A DNA stretch of 64,000 nt from Cocos nucifera. Its lineage: Eukaryota > Streptophyta > Magnoliopsida > Arecales > Arecaceae. Both the position numbers and the translations under genes were made by a program. The notes beneath the pieces are model-generated. The model worked only from the letters and a program-made list of their open reading frames with translations, did no database searches and was not told where the DNA came from. The DNA is taken from NCBI GenBank assembly GCA_006176705.1, contig QRFJ01000369.1, positions 496,001 to 560,000 of the forward strand. The letters are read 5' to 3'. Shown piece after piece: positions 1-11,699 of the stretch. The stretch's first letter is position 1, and every line of letters starts with the position of its first letter.

Positions 1-1300
1 GAATTGAACCTAACTAGGTCACACAAATAAGGGTTTGGATCTGGATATCGTCAATTGAACTAACCCAGTTCAAATGATTTGAATTAGATTCAATTAGGTT
101 CAAAGAAATCATGCTAGCATACGATTGAACCTAACATTCTCCTTTTTCTATCATTAAAAGTTGTCTCGACTGAGCCAAATGAGTTTGGGCTCACTCAGGT
201 ACCTTTACCTGATCTGACTAGAGCTTGTCCAGATCAAAAAAGGATTATCTTAATTTATGAGAAAAATTTAAGACAACACCTGCCATTTTCTATCACCTGC
301 TAATTTTTGTCCTTTGACTTTGGTCAAACGTTGACCTTTGACTCTTGGACATCTGCCAATGTGTCATGCACTTATTGGAGAGCAGATAGGGGCTTGTCCC
401 CTTCCTAAAAATTGGAAAGGAGGAGGTGCACGCCTAGGATGGCGTGCGCCATGGATAGGGATGCCTGAAGTCCCATACGGATGGGACTTCAGGTTGCTTC
501 TTGGATTCAAACTAGGTGACCCTCACCTATAGACTTTGACCAGTCCTAGGCGCCACCTTAGGATGAATCTATGGATCTCTCATCTGATTGGATTAGATAA
601 TGTCATCCCACCAATCAGATTTAGATCTGATTAAATGAAGCAACATGATTGGCTAGGGTGATGTGGCACTGCATGGCACAGCAGGGTCTATATAAAGATC
701 TATCTGTACCCTACTTTAGAGACTTCTATCCTAGCCATGCCCCAAGGCTGTCCCTCTCTTTTCTCCATGCCACCTTCAAGCCATCTCTCTCCTCTCCACG
801 TCTAAGGATAGTTGGGCTTCAGATTAGTGCGATTCAGGCAAGAAAAGGCTGACGAGAAAGAAAGAAGGTAGCATTGCTATAGAGACGACTGTTGATCTTC
901 GAAAGGAGTTTCGAAGATCCTCCAAATCAGATCTAGATCTGATTTTTGGAGATGAGATAAAAAAGGAGAAGATGTCTAGATCTAGTTCGAATGAATATCG
1001 ATAGAGGTCAGGCGCTTGCGTGGCTAGATCCAGAACCTCAGGCAATCAGTAGATCATCAATGGATAATCGGATTACCCATATCAAAGTAAAACTAATTTA
1101 GATTTAATTTAATTTAATTTAATTTTTTATCAGATTGTAAAATTAGATCTGAAAAATGTCAGATCTGATTAGGATCTAAGAAAATTTTTTTGAAATATGC
1201 CTCTTGATCTAATCAGATCTGAACGAACCTGACCCCGAAAAATCAGGATTCCCCTTCCATCACTCCCAAAGTTCTTTTGAAGTGATGCTCTAACCTTTTC
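1..1300 (+). repeat. LTR-like non-coding sequence of unassigned retroelement
   Basis: No protein of any known family is visible here. The stretch has a promoter-like organisation: a TATA box at 689-696 followed by a pyrimidine-rich leader (720-800), and many copies of the short word AGATCTGAT between about 580 and 1210. That looks like the U3-R-U5 of an LTR. It joins copia integrase sequence near 1300 without a recognisable primer site, so either it is a truncated LTR of another element or the 5' part of the copia has been deleted. No partner LTR was recognised in the window. Confidence 0.35.
689..696 (+). promoter_or_regulatory. TATA box of LTR-like region
   Basis: TATATAAA sits in a GC-richer context and is followed about 30 bases later by a pyrimidine-rich stretch, as expected at the U3/R boundary of a plant LTR. 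Activity is inference. Confidence 0.4.
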
Positions 1301-1310
1301 TTATTTTTTT

Positions 1311-1660
1311 ATGAACAAGTCCCCTCATTATAAGCTGAATGGAGGCATTCTAGAGAATGTCTGGAGTAAAAAGAAGGTGAAGCTTGGCCATCTAAAAGTC
1401 TTCGATTGCACAGCCTATGCACATGTGAAGACAATCGAGAGGAGCAAATTAGATCCGAAATCTCAAAAGATGACATTCATTGGGTATCCACAAGAAGTCA
1501 AGAGGTACCTGCTATGGATCTCTCAAGCATAGAAGTCAGTGATCAGCAAGAACGTTACCTTTGATGAAAAGAGCATTTTAAGGAGGTCTGGGATAGATGG
1601 AACTGAAAAAATAGAGGTGAATAGTGGTGGCCAGTCAGAGAATGATGGCATGTAGGTTAC
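1311..1660 (+). pseudogene. Copia integrase C-terminal region (fragment)
   Basis: The translated stretch contains LGHLKVFDCTAYAHVK and ERSKLDPKSQKMTFIGYP, the conserved block just after the integrase core in copia polyproteins (normally LKVFGCPAYVHV...KCIFLGY). The catalytic DDE residues lie further upstream in the family and are missing. The frame is closed by a stop near 1530, but homology continues (KNVTFDEKS) to about 1600. It cannot encode a working integrase. Confidence 0.75.
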
Positions 1661-1899
1661 ATCCACTTACAGGAGTATTCTTGTTAAGGTACAGCTGGGC
1701 AGAAAAGTATTATTTTAGATTGAAAATCAGCATGGAGGGCCGATAGTTCAGACAGATATGCAGGAGCAGTCACAGACATCAGGCAGAGATGTACCAGTGG
1801 AAGTGGCTTTGCACAAGTCCTAGTGTACTATTAGGAGATCGGTCAGATATGGCATTGATGGGGTTATCTCTTATGCACTCATCACTACTAATGGAGATC

Positions 1900-2800
1900 T
1901 AGAGAATTATGCAGAGGTCATGAAAAGTAAGAATCATGATTCATAGATACAGGCCATGATGGAGGAGATGGAATCACTTGAGAAGAATCAAACATGGCAA
2001 CTGGTGGATCTTCGAAAGGGTGCTCGATCTATTAGCTCAAAGTGGGTGTTCACAAAGAAAGAAGCACCTTCAGAATAAGGTGAAGTCAGATTTAAAGCAA
2101 GACTAGTAGCAAAGGGATACTCACAAAGAGAAGGGATTGACTATACAGAAATTTTCTCTCCTGTGGTGCATCATACATCTATTCGAGTTTTGCTATTACT
2201 GGTGGTACAACATAACATGGAATTAGAATAGATGAATGTAAAGATAGCCTTCCTTCATGGGACTTTGGAGGAAAGAATCTATATAAAGCAGCCAGATTAT
2301 TTCATGAAGATGGGATAGGAAGAAAAAGTGTGTTTACTCAGGAAGTCTTTGTATGACTTGAAATAATCCTCTCGTCAATGGTATCAAAGGTTTGATAGCT
2401 TTGTCTTGAGCCTAGGTTTCAGCAGATGTGAATATGATTGTTGTATCTACGTCAAGGATGTAGATGAGGAGGATGTCCTATACATATTATTGTATGTAGA
2501 TGATATGCTTATAGCCAGTAGAAGTATGGATGCTATGAAAAGGTTGAAAAAAGCATTATCATCTGAGTTTGAGATGAAAAATTTGGATCCAGCTGAGAAA
2601 ATTCTTAGAATGGAGATTTGCAGAGATAGATGCAAAGGAGTGCTCTATTTGTCACAAGAAAAGTATATCCAGAAGGTTCTGGAGAGGTTTGGGATGGAGA
2701 ATGCCAAACCTATAGAGATACCATTGCCGAGCCATATGTCTCTCTCCAAATTACAGAGTCCCCAGTTAGAAGAGGAGAGAGAGTACATGGAATAAGTTTC
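1900..2800 (+). pseudogene. Copia reverse transcriptase, broken by in-frame stops
   Basis: One continuous frame reads through the copia RT: TWQLVDLRKGARSISSKWVF, then FKARLVAKGYSQREGIDYTE, then VKIAFLHGTLEERIYIKQP, then the catalytic YVDDMLIAS at about 2492-2518, then KEYIQKVLERFGMENAKP-like sequence (here with EKYIQKV). In-frame stops lie at 2076-2078, 2229-2231, 2316-2318 and 2364-2366, at positions where the family usually has Gln (LEQMDV, GLKQSPRQW). The stops are all in the same frame, so decay is by point mutation rather than frameshift over this part. Confidence 0.88.
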
Positions 2801-3569
2801 TTATGCAAATGTTGTAGACAGTGTGATGTACACTATGGTGTACTACAAATCAGATATAGCACATACAGTGAGCACGGTTAGTATATACATGGCTAACCCT
2901 GGAAAGAAATATTGGAAAGCATTGAAATGGATGTTGAGATATCTGCATGGAATAAGGGATTATGGTTTGATGTTTGGTGGACAGCCAGAAGGATTTGGAG
3001 ATTAATCTGTAAAGATGTATGAAGGTTTCGGTCCTTTGGAAGAATTTGTTAATGCAAATTATGCATGTGATCTTAATACAAGGAGGTCTACTACTGAATA
3101 CCTCTTTTGCGTATATGGTGGACCGATATCTTGGAGATCAACCCTTCAGCCAATCATGGTCTTATCTACCATAGAGGTCGAGTACATTGGGATAACGGAG
3201 GCTGCAAAGAAAGTCCTTTGGTCTAAGAGGCTAATTGATGAGTTAGGGGTGGAGCAGAGCAAGGTTACACTGTTCAATGATAGTCAGAGTGCTCTGCTGT
3301 TGGCATAAAATTTTGTCTATCATATGCGCACAAAGCATATAGACGTGAGGTACCACAGGTTCAGAGAGTTGGTGGAGGAAGGTGAAGTGGAACTGATGAA
3401 AGTCCATACCAAGGAGAATCAATCTGATGCACTCACGAAGGTACTCCCCAGTGATAGCTTTCAAAGATGTATGGCACGGATGGGTCTGTTTAGAAAATAT
3501 GAGTTTACAAGAACTTGGAAGCACCAAGGTAGAAAATGTGAGCTCAGAAGTGACACTCCCAAGTCTTGA
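2801..3569 (+). pseudogene. Copia RNase H, degenerate
   Basis: After RT the sequence gives YKSDIAHTVSTVSIYMANPGK and LKWMLRYLHG, then VNANYACDLNTRRSTTEYLF, STIEVEYIGITEAAKK, a DSQSALLLA block and finally RTKHIDVRYHRFRELV and SDALTKVLP. These are the RNase H landmarks of copia (DADYAGD...KSTSGY, EAEYMA, D.Q.A, KHI.VRYHFIR). Stops at about 3003-3005 and 3306-3308 interrupt it. The coding end is close to 3569, just before the LTR-like tail. Confidence 0.85.
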
Positions 3570-3589
3570 AAACATGAAAAGATAGGTCA

Positions 3590-4022
3590 TGGAAAGATGG
3601 GAGCGAGATGAAAAAGAAATCAGCTCTCATAGCAAAGTTTAGAAACTGGACTGGCTCACCCTGAGACTGAGCTAGCTAAGTTGAAAACTAGGCTGGCTTA
3701 GTCCAGAACTAAGTCGACTAGGTCTCAGAAAAAAAATTTAGATAAAAAGCAGTATTTTCGGACTGTTGATATAGTCGCAAGTTAGTCGGCTCAGTCTAAA
3801 ACTAGGCCAGCTCAGTTTTTATGGGTTATTATTTTGTGTACGTTGGTTGTTTGAGTTTGAAAAGTTTTTCTATGAGCTTGGGCTTGATCCATTGTAAAGT
3901 ATATATACTGAAACCAGGTCAAGGATGGAATAAGACTGAAATATACTGAATAAAAGCTCTTTTCTCCCAAAAATCTCTTCTTCTCTTATTCTCTATTCCT
4001 TGAATTATTTGATCATACTTTC
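3590..4022 (+). repeat. Probable 3' LTR or 3' tail of the Tork-like copia
   Basis: Directly after the RNase H end comes a purine-rich stretch (3586-3620), then repeats of a GAGCTAGC/GGCTGGCTTAG-type word (3640-3820), an alternating TATATATA at 3900-3907 and an AATAAA at 3949-3954 followed by a pyrimidine-rich U5-like end. This matches LTR architecture. The exact ends are uncertain because no second copy is present in the window. Confidence 0.45.
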
Positions 4023-4239
4023 ATAAAAATTTCCGAGAAGTACTTCCTTGTTGCTTGGGTAATCACCGACGATCATGCCAATTCGTGTGAGAAGAATGCG
4101 TATTCCTGATAGGAACGTCTCGCCAGCAACATCAATGACTATGAGCGAAAGTTTAAGAAAATTGATCGTCGATTGGCCCAGATCTAAGAGGACGCGATAG
4201 GAGGGTCCTCTGATGGACTTCATGTCTATGCAACTCCTC

Positions 4240-5250
4240 CTTTCTCCTCACGCATCTTGGACGAGCTGATCCTGTCATGATTCAAGATGCCACAAATGAA
4301 GCCATATGACAGCTCCACCGATCCAATCGATCATCTCTAGAGCTATAAGACTCTCATGATGATCTAGAGGATGACTGATGCGCCCTCATGTGCATGGCTC
4401 CCCGACCACCCTTCGGAAAGCTGCTCAAGCCTGGTACTCTAGGCTTCGATCGAAAATCGTCGACTTTTTTGGACAGCTTGAAGACTCTTTTGTGGCTCAC
4501 TTCAGCACCAGTAGAAGAATGCCACGAACTTTAGATACTCTCTTCTCGATCAAGCAGGATGAGGGAAAGACTCTTCGGGCCTTTATGATGTGTTTTAATG
4601 CTGCCATGCTTGAGGTTCGAAACCTCAATAAAGATGTGGCCATTTTGGCCATGAAGTAGGGCCCATGGGATTCTCGATTCACCTACTTGCTAGATAAGAA
4701 CCACCTTAAGATTTATGCTAAACTATTAGAGCACGCGAAAGAAGGTGCTTCTAGTTGGTGCTAAATAAACAAAAAAGGTCAGAAGAAAAATAATGGAAGA
4801 ACGATGCCTTAGTCGGGCCAAACCAATCAACTCTGAATAGAAAAGCGGCATCTTCCCGACTGAATTCAGTACCGACTAAGATGAAAGGTTGGTACGAAAA
4901 TTATACTCTCCTTTTCACTCCATGGGCATAGATCTTGATGGAGATTAAAGGGGAGGAATACCTTCGCTGACCCTTGTCAATGAAAAATCGAAGCAAGGAT
5001 AAAAGGAAGTACTACTGATTCCACTGTGACTACAACCACGACACTGAATAATGCTTCTAGCAAAAGGATGAGATCGAGGCTCTCATCCGATGGAGATGTC
5101 TTGCCAAGTTTCAGCTCGATGGCCAAATCCAGCCATATGTCGACCAACCATTACTATCGAAAGAGAATCAACAAAACTGACTGATGGCTGGGGTGATCAA
5201 CATGATCTCTGAACGACCAAGAGCCAGGGGGCAACATCCAAAGAAGAATC
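4240..5250 (+). pseudogene. Gypsy gag (capsid domain and degenerate zinc-knuckle region)
   Basis: KPYDSSTDPIDHL and SYKTLMM open the gag domain; then, after a frameshift near 4390, AAQAWYSRLRSKIVDFFGQLEDSFVAHFS and SRRMPRTLDTLFSIKQDEGKTLRAFM, the classic retrotransposon gag block of Tat elements, appear at 4417-4590. A later segment reads HCDYNHDTE and KDEIEALIR (5010-5100), corresponding to the C-terminal motif usually written as YCRFHRDHGHDTEEC. Stops and at least two frame changes make it non-functional. In an intact element this protein would form the particle around the RNA. Confidence 0.82.
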
Positions 5251-5289
5251 GGTTAAGAAGCAATGGTTCAATGAACTTATTTTATTTTT

Positions 5290-5815
5290 GGATGATGATG
5301 TAAGGAAAATTCAGACCCCCCATGATGATGCTGTTATCGTCTCAGTGACGATAGTAAACTACGATGTAAAAAGAATTCTCATGGATAATGGAAGCTCCAC
5401 TAATATTTTGTTTTACTCTATTTTCTTTTGAATGATATTATCAACAGAATGACTCTAAAGAGTCCCCATTTCTTTGGTCAGATTTACAGGAGATGCGGTC
5501 GACATTGAGGGAGAGATCGATCTTCCATTGACTGTGGGGATACAATCTCGACAAAATACTATCGTCTTGACTTTTATGATTGTAAGAGTCTTATTAACAT
5601 GTAATGCCATACTCGAAAGATCAGGACTCAATGCCCTCAAGATGATAGTGTTGACATATCATTTGCTGGTCTCATTTTCAACTAAAGCTAGAGTCGAAGA
5701 GATGCGAGATGACCAACAGATTGCCCGACGTTGTCTTGCAATCGCTACAAAGGAGAATAAGTCGAAAGATTCTTCGCCGCTAGAAAGACTTGATCAATGG
5801 GAGGATGAAAAGTAA
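5290..5815 (+). pseudogene. Gypsy aspartic protease region
   Basis: ILMDNGSSTNILF at about 5376-5414 carries the aspartic-protease active-site block, with DNGSS where most retroelements have DTGSS; Tat elements often have DNGSS. It is followed by FTGDAVDIEGEIDLP, CNAILERSGLNALKMIV and TYHLLVSFSTKARVEEMRDDQ (5484-5730), the standard linker between protease and RT in this lineage. Frame changes around 5430 separate the active site from the rest. Confidence 0.8.
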
Positions 5816-6061
5816 GGTGAACTGGTTGAGTGGTTAGTCTCCATTCCATTACAAGAGAATGACCTAACTAAGATTATCCAAGTTGGGTCGTAGCTTCAGA
5901 CGATGGAACAAGAGCAGCTGATCTGGTTGCTAAGAGCTAATACTAATATATTTGCTTGGTCGGTGACCGACATGCCGGGTATACCTTTAGAAATAATCAC
6001 TCATCAACTAAATGTTAATTCGAATGTCAAGCCAGTGAGACAGAAGAAGTGACCATTCGCT
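5816..6061 (+). pseudogene. Gypsy RT, N-terminal piece left of the Angela insertion
   Basis: The frame gives QTMEQEQLIWLLRANTNIFAW, SVTDMPGIPLEIITHQLNV and KPVRQKK, the lead-in to gypsy RT, and is cut at 6061 by the Angela 5' LTR. The matching continuation (KVIDEEVDKLLAADFIRE) resumes at about 16071, so the two halves were once contiguous. One stop (5893-5895) and a TGA at 6050-6052 lie inside it. Confidence 0.85.
6057..6061. other. Left target-site duplication of Angela element A
   Basis: TCGCT immediately precedes the LTR start TGTTGGG; TTGCT immediately follows the other LTR end at 16057-16061. One mismatch in five, consistent with an aged 5-bp duplication inside the gypsy RT. Confidence 0.75.
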
Positions 6062-8294
6062 TGTTGGGAATTGTATCCTAAAGCTAATTATCTAGATTGT
6101 AGATGGTTGAGCTCAATGTAAAATGTACTTAAATTATAAATCAAATTATTTTTTGATATTTCATCATTTTTGCATTTTTCTGTAATGAACATTTCTATGA
6201 TGAAGTTCTTAGGACTATTTAGATTTGACAAAGGAGGATTGATCATTTAATGCTTAAATTAGTTCGTGACCAAATGATATGCTGTTACCTAGGAGGATAA
6301 CGTATCGAGTGTAAGTCATTGTGTGCCATAAGTATTGATTGTCCTCTTAACCAAGAAGTATAGAGATACTATTATGGCATGCAAGTGAAGTGTAGGAGTA
6401 TATTTCACTGAACATGATCCAACTGCGTAGCTCTCTGCTGTCAAGAATTGCTCACAATGGATATGGGTATAAGTATCCCTTAGATCTAAGATCATTATGG
6501 TGGCTTACAAGCAACTCACTATGATCATCTGAGACTCTCTGATCAAGAGTCCCACTAGTCTGGAACTCTATGATCATGAGTTTTATTCATTTGGGACACT
6601 GGGTTCAAGAGTCCCACTAGATTGGGACTCTTCAAGAGTTTCATAGTGATGAAACTCTATTGCCCAAACTCCCACTCGATTGGAACTTTATATTTATTGG
6701 AAGATTAATTAGCAATTTATTTATTGATTAGCTTAATTTGATTGAGTGATGAGGATTTGATCAAGTTTGATCGAATTGGATTCGATTGGGTTAGACCCGA
6801 TTAGGTCAAGAGTTGACCTAATCATTATGGGAGATTTGACCTTGATTTGATCAAGAACTGGATCAAATTAATTTCTAATTTGATTAGAAATTAAATAGAT
6901 TGGGTTAAGCTTAATTTGGTTTGGTTTAATCTAGTCTAGTTGGTTTTGAATTAATTTGATTTAGTTGAAACCAACTTAGACTAATTCAAACCTTGTTTGA
7001 ATTCAAATCTTCCCATGCGCCACCTCATATTTGACTTTTGTTATCTTGCCCATGCCCACCTTTGTTTTTACATAAGTTTCTCTCATGAAGAAAAGAAATT
7101 TGTGCTCCCTTTCTTTCTCTTTTTGACCTGATTCAAGTGTTGGACCAGTTCAAACTCTTTTGAATTTTGAATTCAAAGAGGTTGGTTTGGTTGAAACCTC
7201 CCTCTCCCTCTTATCCTTATCTCCACGCCCTTTTCTCTTTATGGTCATCAATTTTTCTAAAAAATGGTGCATGCATGTAGAAGAAAAGTCTTCTGCATGT
7301 GAAATAAGTGGTATGGGCATTGGAATTGGATAGGTTTGCATTTGAATTCAAATACTAAAAGTTGGTTGAAACTAGTTCAACTAATCTTAACCTATCTACT
7401 CCACATAGCATTTCCACTTATTTTTCATGCAATAAATTGTGAGGATTTTTGTGCATGAAAAAGAAGGGGATACCATTTTGTGGTAAAATTTTGTAAGTGA
7501 TTGGGCATTGGTTTTGGATAAAAAAAAATCTTGGAGTGAAGGTGAGTAGGGTCTTATAGTGCTATATTTTTTCCTCATGCCTCTATTCTCTTTTGATTTT
7601 CATCTTTAAGGATATCTAATTTTTAGATATAATCTAAATAGGATTTATAGATTTGAAAGTTATCTTTTCATAAAAACTTATTTCATAGAAAAACTCTACA
7701 CAAAGAGAGCATGAGAGGATTTTTAGTGTGTCAAGGTTTTTGGGCCGAATGAAACCCTAGATTTGGGAATCTGGGTTCGGATGGAGAGATTGAGTGCTGT
7801 GAGCATTGGATTACCACCAAACTTTGTACAGCATCTCATCATCCTCCAAAGAATGAGTTTTAATTTTTTAGAATATTTAAAAAATTATAAAATAGATGAT
7901 CGATTGGATCGATCATGATCAACCATCGAAAGTCTCATCGAGGAGCTAGCACTCCACTAGGGCTGATTGGGACTAGGAGCTCCATGTGGACCAACCGTAG
8001 AGGTCAGATATGTATGCGGTTGTGGTGTGATACTAGAGCATTATTCGATGAATTTAGATTATGGTGATTAGCTATCCGCAAAAAGGTATTATATTCTGAA
8101 TAGATAGATGTAGTAAAGAGTTTACTGTATAGTTTTATTTTTCAGATCTATATGAATGCATATTATGTTTAGATTCTTAGTATAGAACTTAATATTCTGA
8201 TATGATCAATAATTAATTAATTTTTTACTATATTTTAGCTATTTTTTTAAAAAAATTTGGAAGTAGTAATGCAAATCCTGCTCTGCTTCCTTTA
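6062..8294 (+). repeat. 5' LTR of Angela element A (with internal deletion)
   Basis: Starts TGTTGGGAATTG and aligns with 13352 onward. It is 2,233 bp, against 2,705 bp for the 3' copy; the difference is a deletion of roughly 480 bp near 6530-6540, where the 3' copy has the segment about 13815-14310. The end at 8294 lies two bases before the primer-binding site. Confidence 0.9.
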
Positions 8295-8296
8295 AA

Positions 8297-8308
8297 TGGT
8301 ATCAGAGC
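8297..8308 (+). other. Primer-binding site for initiator Met tRNA (Angela A)
   Basis: TGGTATCAGAGC is the exact 12-base complement of the plant initiator tRNA-Met 3' end used by most copia elements, two bases from the LTR end. Confidence 0.92.
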
Positions 8309-10080
8309 TAGGTTTGCTAAACATGATGTGCTTGCATGTTTAGATTGATAATTTAAATTTAATCTAAATATTAATTTAATATTTTAATTAATTAGATCTA
8401 AAAATTAAAATCAAGATTGCATGGACTATAGGTTATCCTGCTATAGGGTTTACCCTCTAAGTGCAAAGATTGTCCTTGTACGAACTTGATCTTGTAGTTG
8501 ATCATAAAATTTTTAGATTAGATCTAATTTTTTTTTATGATATATTAAATTAGGCTTTAATTTGATTTTTGATTATGAATACATATTTAGATAGGATCTA
8601 AAGTTTGATTTATAATTTAGTATTATGTAGTGTACATAGTTTCAGATTAAACCCTACAACTAGTGTTGCTTGTGAATTGAGCCATTCAATTTTGAAGGGA
8701 GTTGACTCAATTGATGAACATTGCTAAGTTGTAAAGAATCCTTCAAAAATTAAAAAATATTTTCAAAATATCAAACCCTAATCCTGAGCCCATAAACTTA
8801 ATTAAATATTAAGTATAATGATTTAGTATCTAGAATTGTGAATTAGACTCTAAGTCATTAATCATAAACTTATGGGTTATTGGATTAGATGAATTAGATC
8901 TATAAATTAGGTTAGACCTAAGGTTAGTTGAAGATTAGACTTAATAAGAGTAATTGATCAAATCTAATCAAGTGTTGACTAAGATTAGATCAAGGACACT
9001 CTAGATTCAACTTCAATAGTTGTAGTTGGATAGGTCCATATCTTAAACAAGACCAAAATGGACTTAATTTATTGTTACGCAGTTAAGCCCAAAATTACTA
9101 GATTGATTGGATTGAACCTAATTAACCGATTAGTGTCTAAGATAAGTTTGGCAGTAAAGACCAGTGGTTTTTAATTGGGAGCTACTCATACTGATTCGAT
9201 CTTTGACGAGTTAACAATATATCCCTTCCACTGATCTCACTTATCTGGCCGATATGGTCAATTAGAGTTTGATTAGATCACTTGGTGATTCGAGCTAACC
9301 CATCTTATTAGGAATTAGTTTGACTGATTTCAATCAGTAAGTTTGTATTAAGTGTCCATGGACTTAAATTGATCCCTAGCCCTAACCTATTGACTTGTTG
9401 AAGTCAGTGGGATGGTTTGATTTAGTAAAGTCAGTGGAAGAAATTGATCCGTGTCCTTTCTATAATTAAATCATAAGTAACCTAAATCCTCTAAATTATT
9501 AGATCCTTAAAATAACTAAGTTATGGAGATAACCGAGTCATAGCCTTCCATTAAGGTGAATAGTAATGAGTCCAATCTTTTGAGTGGACATTGGAGGTGC
9601 CTTATATCTGATGTTCATCTAGATATTGAAATTGCTATCCATCATATGATGATTATATTATACTCTCTTAATGGTGATCAGGTTAGTCAGAGTTTTCCTC
9701 AGGTCTGGTCATCATTGGTTTGATGCACCGAACTCAATCATGTTAATGGATGGATCTAACCAGACCTTTTCAGTAGAGGCCCTAGCCTATTGATTTGGTT
9801 TCTGGAGCAAAAATCAAATTACTGAAAATTGCTTGGGAAACCAATTGGTTGTGAACCTACCGCAGATGCACATAGATTAGCCAGAGCCTTCCTCGAGCCC
9901 GTATGTAGTCTATGTAGATTCTAGTACCTACTAAAAAGTTAGTATAATTGCTCGAATTGGAGATAAAGATTACCAATTCATTAAAAATAGTAGAAGAACC
10001 TTTAGACTAAAGTCCAATTTTTTAGGATTAATTAATTTGAGTACTAATAAGGTTTCATATTTTTCTTTCAGATAATTAGA
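8309..10080 (+). other. Long non-coding leader of Angela A where gag is expected
   Basis: About 1.77 kb with no gag homology and dense stops in all frames. The part from about 8900 onward is similar to the reverse complement of 56440-57593 in the other Angela copy (shared words include GATCAAGGACACTCTAGATTC against GATCAAGGATACTCTAGATTC), so the lack of gag is a family feature and not a local deletion. It ends with a pyrimidine tract and CAG at about 10059-10072, resembling a 3' splice site, immediately before the protease frame. Confidence 0.7.
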
Positions 10081-10560
10081 ATGACTAGTGTAAGTCCGCT
10101 CCGTTCACTGTTGAACAGTGGCAAGTATTTAGGACCTAAGAACAAGGAGTCTAATGTTGACCCTTATAAGGCAGACCCAAAGAGAAATTATCCTCTTAAC
10201 CTGAATAGGAGAAATCAGCAAGTAGTTGCTAGTCAAGGCGGTTATATTATGACACCTTGTAATTTCTTCGTATGCGATATATCTACCTAGGTATTAGATA
10301 ACGGGAGTCCAATTCACATATTCAATTCATTGAATAGACTTCAAATAGATAGAAAATTTAAGAATGGTGATAGATTTCTTAATGTTGGGGATGAAAGTAA
10401 AGTTTCAATCCTAGCATTAGAAACTCTTAAACTATTTTTCAAAAATAATAGTGTTATTTTAAGTGACTGTCACTATTGTCCATCTTTTATGATGAACATA
10501 ATATCTATTGGGCTTTTAGCCCAGGTTGGTTATCATTTATCAATAAAAAAATTATTATAA
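10081..10560 (+). pseudogene. Copia protease region, Angela A
   Basis: The reading frame begins with MTSVSPLRSLLNSGKYLG, passes LNLNRRNQQVVASQGGYI and CNFFVCDIST, then the aspartic protease block at about 10290-10320 as VLDNGSPIHIFNS, where the family has VLDTGSGSHIC. It continues to SILALETLKLFFKNNSVILSDCHYCP and the prePR/INT linker MNIISIGLLAQ. One stop (TAG at 10288-10290) replaces the Trp expected before VLD. The active-site Thr is Asn here, and the copy is inactive. Confidence 0.82.
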
Positions 10561-10659
10561 TATCATTATGAATGACGTTACAGTAATATAAGAATAATTA
10601 AGAAATGATATATATGTATTCTCACAGTCTATTAGTATAATATACACGTCTAATAAACG

Positions 10660-11650
10660 TCCTAAACTAGATCATGTCACCGATGCCTATCTTTGGCACT
10701 ATAGACTCGATCATATAAACAAGAATAGGATCAACAGGTTAGTCAAGAAAAATATTCTTGGCATCAATAATTGTGAATCATTGACTATCTATGAGTCCTG
10801 CCTTCTTGGAAAGATGACTAAATCATCTTTTACTGAAAAAGATGAATGGGCCACTAAGCTTCTGGATCTAGTACGTACTGATGTATATGGGCCTATGAAC
10901 ACATGTGCTAGAGATGGGTATTACTACTTTATTATATTTACTGATGATCTTTCTAGGTATGGGTATGTCTATCTTATAAAGAATAAATCCAATTCGTTTG
11001 AAATGTCCGAACAATATCGAAATGAGGTAGAAAAATAACTTGAAAAGAGTATTAAAACTCTTCCATTTGATCGAGGAGGTGAATACCTTTCTAACGAGTT
11101 TCTGATGTATCTAGGAGAGAATGAAATTCTCTCACAATGGACCTCTCTCAGAACACGACAACATAATAGTGTATCTAAAAGGAGGAATCGAACCTTGTTG
11201 GATATGGTTCGGTCTATGATGGGATTTACAAGTCTGTCGATTTGATTTTGGGATTATGCACTAGAGACTGCCTATTTTATTTTGAATAATATTCCGAGCA
11301 AGTCTATTGCAAAGACTTCGTATGAGATATGGACTGGGCGTAAGCTGACACTCTCTCACTTTAGAGTTTAGAGATGTCCGACTTATGTTAAACATTTGCA
11401 GCCAAAAAAGCTTGGACCTAGGTTCGATAAATGCTTGTTCATAAGGTACCCCAAGAAAACTAGGAGTTATTATTTCTACCTTGCTGAAGAATAAAAGATG
11501 TTCATCAGTAATAGAGCAATCTTTTTAGAAAAGGAGTTTCTTAATGAAGGAATAACAGCCTCTAATGTTGAACTTAATGAAGTTCAATAAGTAGAAGAAC
11601 CAACACATTCTAGTGAACCTGCAGAACTGAATTTAATAAGATCAAACCCA
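10660..11650 (+). pseudogene. Copia GAG-pre-integrase and integrase, Angela A
   Basis: The zinc-binding pre-integrase reads AYLWHYRLDHINKNRINRLV then YESCLLGKMTKSSF (10685-10830). The core follows: LLDLVRTDVYGPM with the first Asp, ARDGYYYFIIFTDDLSRYGYVYLI, then the second block as PFDRGGEYLSNEF near 11070-11100, and RNRTLLDMVRSMMGFTSLSI at about 11190-11245. C-terminal phrases ILNNIPSKSIAKTSYEIWTGRK and LGPRFDKCLFI... lie to about 11470. Stops occur at about 11037 and elsewhere. Confidence 0.85.
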
Positions 11651-11699
11651 GAGCCCATTAAAGTGGCACCAAGAAGATTCGATAGAGTATTGCATCAAT

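Larger units (their letters stand above)
1301..4022 (+). mobile_element. 3' half of a Tork-like Ty1/copia retrotransposon
   Basis: The order integrase C-terminus, reverse transcriptase, RNase H, LTR-like tail is the copia order. The protein segments read in the plus direction with several in-frame stops. No gag, protease, integrase core or 5' LTR is seen, so the element is 5'-truncated. Its right edge abuts gypsy gag, suggesting it inserted into the 5' part of that gypsy element or was joined to it by deletion. Phrases such as LDPKSQKMTFIGYPQEVK are typical of Tork-type copia pol. Confidence 0.8.
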
